A DNA stretch of 64,000 bases from Aquilaria yunnanensis (Eukaryota > Streptophyta > Magnoliopsida > Malvales > Thymelaeaceae): NCBI GenBank assembly GCA_039654915.1, contig CM077597.1:62338001-62402000 (forward strand). The letters are read 5' to 3'. This document shows positions 9,934-20,610 of this stretch, piece by piece. A program made the translations under genes and the position numbers. The number at the start of each line of letters is the position of its first letter. Position 1 is the first letter of the stretch. The notes beneath the pieces are model-generated. The model did not search any database. It saw nothing but the letters and a program-made list of their open reading frames with translations, and was not told where the DNA came from.

Positions 9934-9971
9934 GGAGGCTCCCCCCCCGGAAAAACACTCCGGGGGCCTCC
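9934..9971 (+). other. Conserved GC-rich hairpin in the LTR leader
   Basis: GGAGG and a C-run followed by GGA pair with TCC, a G-run and CCTCC across a short A-rich loop. Equivalent hairpins occur in the LTRs of F (27409-27446), H (29910-29946) and I (43371-43407), and in the solo LTR (14304-14340). Their arm sequences differ but still pair. The hairpin follows a conserved CTGACTTGGGC-like block and precedes the LTR ATG by about 90 nt. It might act in packaging, dimerisation, polyadenylation or translation. Confidence 0.55.
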
Positions 9972-10098
9972 TAACCCTATTTCCCAGTTTTCCAGGTACT
10001 CTCCTAGAGGCGATCCACCTTCCAGGCGTTCTTCCTCCTAGAAGTCTCCTCAACAGTCATCATGACTCACAACGATGAGGCCCTGGGCCATCACAAGG

Positions 10099-11455
10099 GA
10101 TGCTATACTTCCAGAATAGGTTATATGTGCCTGAAAAGGACAACCTGAGGATTCAAATTTTGGAAGAGGCTCACTCTAACAAGTTGAGCATGCATCCAGA
10201 GGCCACAAAGATGTATCACACTCTTAGAGTATATTTTTGGTGGCCATACATAAAGAACGATATTAGCACACATGTAGCTAGTTGTGAAATGTGTCAACAA
10301 GTAAAGGTGGAACACCAGAAACCAGGAGGGAAGGTGCAAAACCTGCCCATACCTGAGAGAAAATGGGGATCCATATCAGTAGATTTTGTGGTGGGAATGC
10401 CACCAACAAGAAGGAAGCATGATGCCATATGGGTCATTGTAGATAGACTGACCAAAGCAGCTCACTTCCTTCCCATGAATCTTACTGATTCTTTAGACAA
10501 ACTAGCACAACTCTATATAAGAGAGATATTGAGATTGCATGGAGTACCTAATGACATAGTGTCAAATAGGGATCCTAGGTTTGTTTCTAGGTTTTGGAAA
10601 TCCCTACATCAGGCATTGGGCACTAAGCTCAAGTTTAGTTCTGCTTACCATCCACAAATGGATGGACAGACAGAAAGAATAATACAAACTCTGGAAGACA
10701 TGTTGAGGTGTTGTGTAATTGACTTCCAGGGTGAGTGGGATGTACATCTACCACTAATAGAGTTTTCCTATAACAATGGCTATCATCCAGTGATAAGAAT
10801 GGCTCCTTATGAAGCCTTGTATAGCAGAAAATATATTACTCCTTATTGCTGGCATCAGCCAGAGGACAAATTGGAGTTGGGGCCAGACATTATTAAGGAA
10901 ACTACAGAGAAAATAAAACAAATCCAAGCTAGGATCAAGACTGCTAATGATAGGCAGCAAGCCTATGCCAACCTGAAAAAGAGAAGAGACCTACAATTCC
11001 AGGAAGGAGACTGGGTGTGGCTCAAGGTTTCTCCCATGAAGGGAGTAATCAGATTTGGAAAGAAAGGGAAACTAGCACCCAAATATGTTGGGCCATATCA
11101 AATACTGGCTAAAGTTGGAAATGTGGCTTATCAGCTGGATTTTCCACCAGAACTTGGTAACATACATAATATAGTTCATGTGAGCTTACTTAAGAAATAT
11201 GTTCCAAGTTCCAAGCAGATAGAGATACCTGCTAGTGTAACTGTGGCACCAAACCTTTCATATGAGGAAGTACCAATTTAGTTCCTGGCAAGAGATACGA
11301 GGAAATTGAGAAGCAGGTGGATCTCCATGATTAAAGTTCAGTGGAGTAATAATACTCCTGAAGAAGCAACCTGGGAAGTAGAACAGGAAATTGCCAATAA
11401 GTACCCTCAGTTATACTCTAGATTGGTGAAGAATTTGGAGGACCAAATTCTTTAA
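10099..11455 (+). pseudogene. pol: Integrase and chromodomain-like end of copy B pol, one amber stop
   Basis: The open frame begins at the junction with copy A (first Met 10100). It shows the HHCC zinc finger (H..H..CEMC), integrase core residues in SVDF, SNRDPRF and DGQTERI contexts, and a GPY/F module (GPYQIL). A TAG at 11279-11281 cuts the frame. The same frame then continues for 57 codons to TAA at 11453-11455, with a KVQWSNN...EEATWE segment typical of the chromodomain-like tail of plant chromoviruses. This tail is thought to steer integration. Because the zinc finger is cut from RT by copy A, the gene is dead. Confidence 0.85.
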
Positions 11456-11467
11456 GGAGGGAGGAAT
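11454..11467 (+). other. Polypurine tract of copy B
   Basis: AAGGAGGGAGGAAT directly precedes the presumed 3' LTR and overlaps the pol terminator. Confidence 0.65.
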
Positions 11468-14400
11468 TATTAGGACCATCCCTTAGTACTTGGCTTAGCC
11501 CAACAATATAGAGGAACACCAATTTAAAACATGAGGGACTTGATTGAAAATGAGGATAAGGGTGTAAGTGAAAACCTAAGAAACTTTGGGTTTTAAGTGT
11601 ACATGGAAAACTCGGCTATGATGTTTTTGGCATGAAATAAAGTTGGAGGACTACAATGCACACTTGAACTTGTGACGCAATTGAAACCATGAAACTTAAA
11701 CTAATAATTTCGGCCATGAAAGAAAGCGCAAGGAGAAATGAAGAATTAGACCAATTTCTTTGGTGACTTTGATGGCCGGTTATGATTATGTCTTCCACCA
11801 AGGTTGATGCCATTATTTATATGGTTTAATTAATATTGGTAATTGCCGAAAATATACATGGGATAATGACCATTTTTAGCCATTTTGATTAAAGCTTGGC
11901 AATGTAGGCCATGAGCTAAGATTAATGCCAAAATGAACATGTATTTTTGTGAGTAAAGCGAAGCCATGAATTCTTAAGGGGCAAAATGAGCCATGCAAAA
12001 TAGTTCAAGACCAAGAATGACATTAAGCCAAAAGTGAGGACAAGTGGCCATAACCGGTTATAGCATGTTTTGACTTAGTAATTAAGAAAGCTTATCTCGG
12101 CCAAGGCTTTTCATTTGTGTCCTTGACCAAGTCTTAAAGGCCTTGGGCTGTTCTTGAAGTGTTCTTGATGGTTGCTGCCGAAACTATGGCCATTCGTTGA
12201 AGATTGAAGCTTGAAAGCAAGGATCAAGCTTGTCTTCCTTGATTTCGGCCTACGGTGACTTCCTTCTTCCTTTTTCCAAGCTTAGTCTTGAATATATACA
12301 TGGGTAGCCGAGACATTCATGGGTGCTTTGGAATGTTGCTGCCATGTTCTTAGTGTTTTAGAGAAAGGATGAAAGCTTGAAGGTGTAATCAAGCTTGGAA
12401 GCAAGGGAAGTGAAGGAAATAGTGAAGTTCACCCTCGATCTTGAAGTGTTCAAGCAAACCTGAGACTATTCAAGCTCATATATTGAGGTAGGATTCACGT
12501 TTAACTTGTTTGCTTGGTAATTATTCCATGAACAAGTAAATAAAGTAACTAAGTGATGGTTAAAATTTCCTATGTGATCTTAGTTACTTGATGGGCAATA
12601 TTGAGGAGATTCGGTTTATGATTTGATTAGCTAATCAATTATGGGCATGTGTTAGAATTCCTAGTGTGGGAGGTCAACTTGCTAGTGAATTCGGAGCTCT
12701 AGTGGAATGGGAGTGATGTTGTGAAGATGGAAGTGCAAAAAGTGCACATGGACACATGCTAGTGAATATGGCCAAATGTATCTTGTGGTGTGTGTGTGCG
12801 TTTGTGTGCTTGATTGTTTGTTTGTGTGTGCTAACAAGTTGTAGCTAGCTTAGTTATGCTCATTATGTTTCAGTTCTTATATGTGTATATTGTGTTTCTG
12901 TGTTTTCTATGTATTTCTTGCAGGACAAGTAATCTATGGAGGTTAAGTCTTGGACTTAACTAAATAGACCAAATATGGTCAGTTGTGAATCCTACTGAGT
13001 TTAATACTCATGCCCATATATTTCTTGTTTCAGGAAAAGATACAGCTTGAGTAGTTTGCTTGAGTGGCTTATTTGTGTACTAGGTAGTACACTTATTGTT
13101 CAAGGTATGTGCTAACTTAATCTTGGCTTGATTACTTGCATTACAAGTCTTATGGGTTAAGGCCGAAATTATATTCTAAGTTTTGCAGGCTTGTGTAGTT
13201 GTAGGACACGTCTATGTGCAGGATGGATGTGTGGACTATGGCTCTGAGTGTAGTGTTCACTTTCATGACCATGAATATGGTCATTGGGTTGGTGCTTCAT
13301 TGTGTGCTGCTGTATTGCACACTTAGGTATCTTCTTGGGGACTAAGGAAACTTAGCTTGTAAAACTTAACCTTGGCTATTTTGGACTTGTGGCATCCTTG
13401 GTATGTTTCCTAGCTAGTGATGCTTGTACTTAGGCTATTTTGTGTATGTATGTAGCCTTGATTGTACATGGTTTTGTATGTACATATGTTGGATGCTTAA
13501 GTGCCAAGTTATGTTAAGTTATGAGCTTATGGTTATGTTTTGATAGCCGAAGGGCAATCTCCCCCTAAAGGATATCTCATGTGTACATCATCGTGGGCCC
13601 ATGCATCACCTTTGATCAAGAGCAGGTGACCAGACCTTGGTAAAGAGAGGGCGTCAAGCACCCTCGGACAAGCCGGATAGGCGTTGCCTTCGGGGAACAT
13701 GTCAGACCAGCTTCGGTCATAGAGGGTCATCAATCCTCCTGGGGATAGCCTCGGAATGACTCCACGTACCTAAGCCCGCCTTGAGTTATTCTTTGGACCA
13801 CCTTCGAGACATAACCTCGAGAGTACCATCACCATAGACCTGAGCCTAACCTCAGGAAAGTTCGGCCGAAGGTGTGTTGCATAAAGCAAAGGGCCTCCCT
13901 CCGAAGATGATCACATCTCCGAGGAACCCTTGGACCTCGTGGGAATTCGGTCACCTAGAAAGGCCACGAGGACGTACGATTAGATAGCTTGGGAGTCTCT
14001 GACACACCGTGCTCGTACGACTCCCGACACGCCACCCCCAGACACGCTCTGACACGCCATTCTCAAGCGGCATAGGCTTTCAGCCAAACGGCGTATGGTC
14101 CGCTAAAAGCCCCTCTAAAGGTACGAATCACATCTAGCCGAACATGTGTCATGATCTGGGCATCTTGTGGAAAATAAGCTTCTCCTATCTACCTCCTATA
14201 AATATTCGGGAGGCATCATAGGTAAGGGTATGCTCTCTCTCCTCATAAGACAACCTTCACCCTTTTTGCTTATTTCTCACCTTCAAACACTGACTTGGGC
14301 ATCGGAGATCCCCCCCTAGAAAGCCACTCCGGGGTCTTCCTAACCCCTACTTCCTGTGTCTTCCAGGTGGCCCTCCCAGAACGTATTCTCTTTGGACGTT

Positions 14401-14915
14401 CCTCCACCACTGGAAGTTCCTGTCACCTTCATCATGGTACACAGTGGAGATGCTGATGGGCATCATGTTTCATGTAAGAAACCTCTTGAGATACTTGTTT
14501 GGCCGAATATACATGTGCATAGAAACCTTGATTTTCAAAACTACAAAGATGTGGGCTTCTTGGTTGTCATTCATGAAAGTAGCACACTTAATGAGCACAC
14601 ATCCTAGACACTTAATAGATTAAGTGTATGCCTTGCTTGTATTGCAAGTTATTGATTTACACCTTGCCTTGTGCTGCAAGTTAGTGGTTGGGCCCTACTT
14701 AAGCTGTAGGTAATGGTTCTAATTAACTCATAAGCCTCCTGGGGCACTTCCTAGCTCTCAGCTTAAGGAAATAAGACTTAAAACTACCTAACAAACAATA
14801 GCAAAAATGATAGGTAGTAAATGATACCTGAACTTAAGAATATCCAATAACACTTGGGTAGAAATGGTGTGTGGTACTGAGAGTGCACAGCCTAGGGCCT
14901 GTGTGGGATGTGACA
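11468..14915 (+). repeat. 3' LTR of copy B, interrupted by a Tat solo LTR
   Basis: The start is taken as TATTAGGACC directly after the polypurine tract (an original TG decayed to TA). The end is ...GGGATGTGACA at 14915, where the RT codons of copy C resume. Without the 930 bp of inserted solo LTR plus duplication, the LTR is about 2.5 kb. It has no similarity I could see to the TGTTACC LTRs of copies C and L, so B is a different family. No coding region is supported here. Confidence 0.65.
13541..14465 (+). mobile_element. Solo LTR of a Tat element with perfect target-site duplication
   Basis: It runs TGATAGCC to GGGCATCA (925 bp) and is flanked by identical TGTTT at 13536-13540 and 14466-14470. 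It carries the Tat LTR landmarks: a CATGTGTCATGATC block (about 14143), a TATAAATA box (about 14208), the leader hairpin (14304-14340) and the ATG 32 nt from its end (14434). It is the product of LTR-LTR recombination after insertion into copy B's LTR. It is diverged from the LTRs of A and I. Confidence 0.93.
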
Positions 14916-15849
14916 ACTGCATTAAGCTTCCTGTAGTCAATGCATAGTCTCAAAGATCCATCCTTCTTTTTCACAAAGAGAACAGGAGCTCCCCATGGTA
15001 AAACACTTGGCCTTATGAACCCTTTTTCAAGAAGTTCATCAAGTTGTTTCTTAAGCTCATTCATCTCTGTGATCAGCATTCCGTAAGGAGGTATCGATAT
15101 TGGACTAGCTTCTAGTTGCAGCTTGATTTCAAAATCAATCTCCCTTTGTGTAGGAATACCTGGCAAGCCTTTAGGAAAGACTTGTGGAAAGTCTCACTAT
15201 AGGTATTCTATCCACTTATTCTTCACAGTGCAATTCATTCAATGCATAACAGTAATCATGCTCAGAAATCACAGGTATCTCATCTAATACCTATAGCTCC
15301 ATGCCATGCATTTCATACACTAATTCCTTAGAATTCACTAATGCATGCACTTCACCGTCAGGCAATGTGATTTCCCTCTTGGCACAATCAATTCTTATGT
15401 TATGCATAGCAAGCCAGTTCATACCCACCACTAAATCATACTTAGGAATGTCCAACACTAGCAGATTAGTCATAACCTTAGTCTTTCCTACTACTAGTTC
15501 ACAATCCTTAGCTAGGTCATTAGTGAAAAGACATTGACTACCTGCTGTTTTCACTAAGGAAATCCTAGGCATGATTTCAGTAGGCAATTTCATGGCTTCA
15601 ACAAATTTCCTAGCCACTATAGACACAGATGCACCAGTATTAAACAGAACACTAATAGGCATACCATTAAGGTAAATGTTACCTTTTAGCGCTCCTCCCT
15701 TCTCTGATGTCTCTGGCCTCTCCACTTGGAAGACTCTGCCAGCTCTCTGCACTGGAGGCCGAGGCACTGGAGGAACTGGCCTCTGCTATCCCTCCCTTGG
15801 TGCTCCTCCTCTAGGTCCTGCCCCAATAGGTCTTACTGGACCTTGGTCT
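14916..15849 (-). pseudogene. pol: Protease and N-terminal RT of copy C, truncated
   Basis: The protease frame (15767-15291) contains [11 protein letters not shown]: the catalytic Asp of DTG is replaced by Asn. A separate frame (15166 leftwards) begins RT with the [25 protein letters not shown] and [11 protein letters not shown] blocks, and ends where copy B's LTR begins at 14915. A stop breaks the frame between the two parts near 15195. The product would be inactive. Confidence 0.85.
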
Positions 15850-17220
15850 TCTGGCCTCCTTTGAGCCTATGGGCAGTCTTTGATCCAATGATCCATGGAT
15901 CCACATCTTAGACACGCTTGGGTATCAAAGTAGCAAGGTTTCTTTCCATGAAACATCCTACACTTAGGGCACCTTAGGCCAGGGAACTTCCACTTAACCT
16001 TGGCCTCACCACCAAAATGGGAACTCTTGGCAATTCCCTTGCCATGTGGTAGTTTCTTCTACTTGCCTCCTGCCTGACTACTTTCCCCTGGTCCACTGGG
16101 AAAGTACTTAGTCTCATACTCCTCTTGCTCTACTAATAGAGCTTTATGCACTGCTTCATAGTATGTAACTACTCCAAAAGGTCTAACAGCCTTTCTAATG
16201 TCTGACTTTAGGCCTCTGACAAATCTTTTGGCCTTCAATTCCTCCAGTCCATGATACTGAGGAGCATACCTCAGCAACTAATTGAATTTGTCCTCATACT
16301 CTAGGACACTAAGGTTGTCCTGCCTTAGAGCATCAAATTCAGCTTGCTTCATATCCTTGATGGCATCACTGATGTACTGCTCCTGGAATAGCTGTGTGAA
16401 CTCTAGCCAGCTCATCTCAATATCTCTTCCTAGCCTTCTCCCTTTCTGGAAAGCATACCTATCTCTGGTGCTCCTCCACCATATTTTTGCACTGCATACC
16501 AGATTGTAGGTAGCCAGTGACACTCTCTTGGTGGAGCTGAGTGGCATCCTCTCAAACATTTTTTCATTGAAGATTAACAACTCCTCAGCTCTCTCTGGCC
16601 CAGCTCTTCCATCAAACTGTGGATGCTCTCTTAGGCCTTGGAACCTCTCCAACAGTCTGACCTTATCTAGGCCTTCTAGATCCTCTTATCTATGTCTCCT
16701 AGATCTGTGAGAGTCCACTGTATGGTGATGCTCTCTATGATCTTTCTGCCTTCTCCTAAATCTTCTCTCATTGCCATCCTCAATCTCATTCCTAGTGGAG
16801 GAATGGTCATAGACTGAGGGATTGGTCCAGGACACCTGACCAATCTGAGACCTTAGTCTTCTTCCTCTTGGAATTCTCCTATCCTCATCTTCCTCCTCAA
16901 CAGTTTCATCATTTGTGTCTTCCATGCTTCTAGAAGGAACATATTCAAATGTGTTCCTAGTATCCTCTTTTGGTTGCTACTGTGTATCTTGAACCGGTTC
17001 TGCCGGAGCTACTTGGACTCCTTGCTGTTGTGCTTGAATCAACCTCATTAATTTTTCATTGATTACAGCTAAGTTCCTCCAAACCTCTAACCAAACCTGA
17101 GGCACTTCAGGGTTTGGCAACCCCTATTGCCCCTGATTCCCTCTGTTCTGTCCATTTCCTTGTTGCCTAGAATCAATAGGAATCCTTTGGGGGTGGTTTC
17201 CCTCTCTTTGTGGCAACCAT
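15850..17220 (-). pseudogene. gag: gag of copy C, multiple stops
   Basis: The initiator ATG is at 17220-17218 (MVATK, as in copy L at 58897). Recognisable blocks are an acidic and Arg-rich linker (16925-16686), the Gag domain (16652-16278, then 16277-16059), and two cysteine knuckles near 15970-15880, the second being C-x2-C-x4-H-x4-C. In-frame stops occur in the linker, after the HRSRRHR run, and after DKFN, among others. Most look like single-base changes relative to copy L. Confidence 0.83.
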
Positions 17221-17365
17221 GTTTACTTCCTGAATTGATGATCCATCATAGAGCAAATATAAAGATCATAGGTATTTCAATGGTACTTGACACTAGTAGC
17301 TGACCAAACTGAGTTCATATATGTAGATGCATGCAATGCAACTATATGCTATGTACATGTATAAA

Positions 17366-17381
17366 CCATGCTCTGATACCA
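17366..17381 (-). other. Primer-binding site of copy C (initiator tRNA-Met type)
   Basis: The minus strand reads TGGTATCAGAGCATGG, starting 5 nt inside the 5' LTR. Its first 12 bases match the standard complement of the plant initiator tRNA-Met 3' end. Confidence 0.9.
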
Positions 17382-17386
17382 AATTT

Positions 17387-19843
17387 TGTTACCCACTCCG
17401 GGGTAGTCCAGTTATGGTGCCAAAATTGTGCATTTAGACTCCCAGGATTGGTAATGTTCTGTAGGCCATCAGAACACTACCCTTAGTGTGTACACCCAAG
17501 TGGCCCTCTTGGACACTATGTAAATACATGCATGTTGGTCCAACCATCACACACATATTTGCATTTCATGCACACCATGGTAGCAAAGAAGGAAAACACT
17601 AGCACAAGTCTTAATCTTGGCTACCACACATTAGGCAATCTTGTTAAGTTCTACTGACCAGCTACTGCACCTGTAACTTCCACTAATGAACTGTATCATT
17701 ATACCCTCATACCCCCATGTTTTTGTTTGCTCCATTATCAAGTACAGACTTAGAGCAAACCAAGAAATTTTGTTTTACATCAATAGCCCACCTATGGACC
17801 AAGTTATGGATTTTTTAAGTTGGTTAAAAAATTCTGACCAAATGAATAGTAACTCAGCCAATTTTTCAGCATCATATCTTTCGCTACAATGGTCCAAATC
17901 ATGAAATTCTAAATTCCAGTTCAGCCTCTAGATGTGCTCTAGGTGTGGTAAAAATTTCATACTAAGATTCATTCTACACAGGGAGATATTAAACTTTAGG
18001 TACATGGTCGAAATTTTGGCAACTTTTGGACCATTTTGCCCATACAATTTTTTCCAAACCATGCAAACACTTCATTCACAAGGGGAAAGCCCTCCAAGGC
18101 TATCCCATACATCTCCAATACACATATTAATTACAATCTCTTGCATCTAGCAACTTTATGTGGCCAAAACAGAATTTACAAGTAAGCAGCCTATCATTCA
18201 CACTTAGGTAGCTTTGCACCACATCACATACATAGCCAAAACATTACCCAAATGTTCACATACTTGTCTCATCTTAAATACACTACATGTACATGCATAC
18301 ATGCACTAAAATATGGTATTAACTCAGCTAAATATGCACCCTAGGTTACAGGAGGTCCTGAGACACAATGGACTCCAAAAACAGGATGCTGGACAGCTGC
18401 TGCATAACACAATAAGTACCAACATTAAAAATACCAAATGTGCTCCTAAAATCACTAAACTTTCCAGATCAAAACTAGACATATTGGAATTCATGTACCT
18501 GAAATTTTAGATCAAAAATCAAACCACAATGGTTAGTTTGAAGGTTATCTTTCAGCTGGACCTGAAATGACAGAATTGAGGGGAGTAAGTTTCATTGAGA
18601 AACTTAGTAAGGGTAACACTTGGTTTCTTAAGGTAATGTAATCCTCATTAAAAACTGCATTCAAAGACATGAAAACATAAAAAAACCAATGCATATATAC
18701 AAGATATAGCAACCAAATGCAGCAGCCAAACACAAACAACAAACACATGAAATGTGGCGGCAACATATACCATAGGTTAGTCCATAAAATACATAATAAA
18801 CATAACCAAATCACTATGGCTGCCCACCTCAAACTAATGCTTTGTCTTAGGAGGATTTTAACACTAGTTAGTACTAACTTTGGGCTCTAGAAACCCTCAT
18901 TTTACTGCCATCTTTGTGCACTTGACAATAGGTCACAAAACCTTCACTAAGTGCACTCCCCTCAATAAGCTTGGTTCATCAATCTCATGGCTCTCTTCCA
19001 AGCTTGGCCATAGCTCCATGGATGTTTGAAAATTTTAGAAAAACAACCCATGAGAGCAAGAGAACCCTTACCAAAGTGCGTAGGCTAAAAATCAAGCTTG
19101 ATCCTTGAAGTATGCAAGAAATAGCTCTAGTTTGCTTCAAATTGCTTCCTTTTGCCTTCATTTCAATCAATTGCAAGTTTGAAGGTGTGGTGGCTATGGA
19201 GGAAGTATGGCTGTGTTCTTGGGCTGGGGGAGGATGAAAATGAGAGAGGGATAGGTGATTTGGCCACTTAAATGGCCCTAAATGAGCTTAAGGGCACCAA
19301 AACACACTTAAACAAGCTTAACCTTGCTTTATGTCATTTTCCTTTTCACTAATTATGGTTTCTTCATCTTAAAATCATTGGCCCACATGTGCCCAACATT
19401 TTTGACTAATTATCAAGTCTTGGCTGCCTCCCTATAGTTGGATAATCCCACAATTCCACCCTTAGACTTAAGTCAAAAGCTTGAACACCTTAAGGTTTAC
19501 ACTAGGACATTTAGGTCCCTATTGCCTTTAGTGTTTCCTTTGTCCAAACTTTCATACCATTCATATCCTTCCCATAACTCTCCGAGTCTCTTTCTCAAGA
19601 GTTTTTCAATTGAGTACCCGAATTTCCAAAACCTTACAAAAAAGTCCATAGGTTGCTTGACAAACAAGCAAACCTTAAGGCTTTTCTTGGGGACCAAGTT
19701 ACCAACTTGGAACACTTTTAAGGATGTGTTGATCATGGCTTTTACCCCCCACACTTCAATTAGTATGGTGAGAATTACACAATATAATGGTTTTTGGCCG
19801 TTATGACACACTTGTAATTCTCCTATTTTGTGAGGTGGTAACA
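17387..19843 (-). repeat. 5' LTR of copy C (2457 bp)
   Basis: The plus strand runs TGTTACCC to GGTAACA, giving a TGTTACC terminal inverted repeat. It is homologous over its length to the LTRs at 50121-52566, 59076-64000 and (inverted) 59787-62272. The adjacent primer-binding site identifies it as the 5' LTR. Open frames inside it are short and not conserved. Confidence 0.88.
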
Positions 19844-20610
19844 TAACTACCCTTGCCCATTCGCAGTATGGGGTATTGACATCATCGGGCCTCTCCCAAC
19901 TGCACCCGGAGGAGTGAAGTTCTGAGTAGTTGCTATTGATTACTTCACTAAATGGATTGAAGCAGAGCCTCTAGCAACCATTTCGGCGAAGGACATATAG
20001 AAATTTGTCTGGAAGAACATCATTTGCAGATTCGGCATACCGAGGGTGATAGTGGCTGGTAACAGTTCCTAGTTTATTGAGAAGGGGTTCCAGGAATTCA
20101 CCACAGACCTCGGGATAAAAATGCACCTCGCCACGGTAGCCCATCCTCAGAGTAATGCACAGGTAAAGGTGTCCAATAGAACCATAAAGGATTGTTTGAA
20201 AAAGAGATTGAAGGAAGTAAATGGAAGATGGCCAGGAGAACTCCCTATTGTGCTATGGAGCTATCGGACAACCCCTCGAAGGGCCACAGGTGAGACACCT
20301 TTCTCACTCGTATTCGGCACGGAGGCCATCATTCCTATTGAAGTAATCATTAAGGGTACAAGTGTTCGATGAAGAGGAGAATGACCTCGGGTTGAGAACT
20401 AAGTTGGACCTAATTGACGAACACAGAGAAGTTGCTGAGCTTAGAAGAAAAACTTTTCAGCAAAGGGTATCTATAGCTGCGAACTCACATGTCAGGTGAA
20501 AGGGAATCAGGAAGGGGGACCTTGTCCTCCAAAAGGCTAAGTGTGAGCCCCAAAGATCATTTCATGGAGAACTTCGGGCAAACTGGGAAGGGTCTTATTT
20601 GGTTCTTGAT
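19844..20610 (+). pseudogene. pol: Tat integrase fragment D
   Basis: Sequence matches copy A's integrase from the PWPFAVWGID block to the C-terminal GPY region. Stops are at 19923-19925, 19998-20000 and 20070-20072. The second catalytic Asp context (ADNGSQF in A) is degraded with Asp to Gly. The left end abuts the LTR of copy C. The right end switches abruptly to Tat gag at 20611-20617 through a shared GAAGTAC. Confidence 0.87.

Larger units (their letters stand above)
1..10093 (+). mobile_element. Tat-lineage Ty3/gypsy LTR retrotransposon, copy A (5' LTR off-window)
   Basis: Order on the plus strand is gag-protease-RT-RNase H-second RNase H-integrase, a hairpin-repeat array, an antisense gene on the minus strand, the antisense promoter region, a polypurine tract and the 3' LTR. 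The second RNase H and the antisense ORF are known marks of the Tat lineage. By alignment with copy I, the window opens 72 nt after the internal gag ATG, so the 5' LTR and leader lie to the left. The element sits inside the pol of copy B. The bases after its 3' LTR (10094-10098, caagg) should be one half of the target-site duplication, but the partner is outside the window. Coding capacity looks intact over everything visible. Confidence 0.93.
9227..10093 (+). repeat. 3' LTR of Tat copy A (867 bp)
   Basis: The LTR starts TGATAGCC and ends GGCCATCA, an imperfect terminal inverted repeat. Boundaries agree with both LTRs of copy I, and with a Tat solo LTR that has a perfect TSD. U3 holds a CACGTG box (9751) and TATATATAC (9784). 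The presumed RNA leader holds a GC-rich hairpin and an ATG at 10062, exactly 32 nt from the LTR end. In this 3' copy that ATG reads out of frame into copy B. Confidence 0.93.
10094..14915 (+). mobile_element. Chromovirus-like Ty3/gypsy element, copy B (3' part only)
   Basis: Only the integrase end of pol, the polypurine tract and the 3' LTR remain in the window. The left part was displaced by insertion of Tat copy A just upstream of the integrase zinc finger. The right end lies in the RT of minus-strand copy C, immediately after its NAV codons, so B itself inserted into C. A Tat solo LTR later landed in B's 3' LTR. Confidence 0.8.
14916..19843 (-). mobile_element. Chromovirus-like Ty3/gypsy element, copy C (5' half)
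   Basis: On the minus strand: 5' LTR (19843-17387), tRNA-Met-type primer site, gag, protease and the start of RT, cut at 14915 by insertion of copy B. The family is the same as copy L, judged by matching LTR ends and proteins. Its upstream side (from 19844) is Tat integrase sequence, so C probably inserted into Tat fragment D. Confidence 0.85.
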
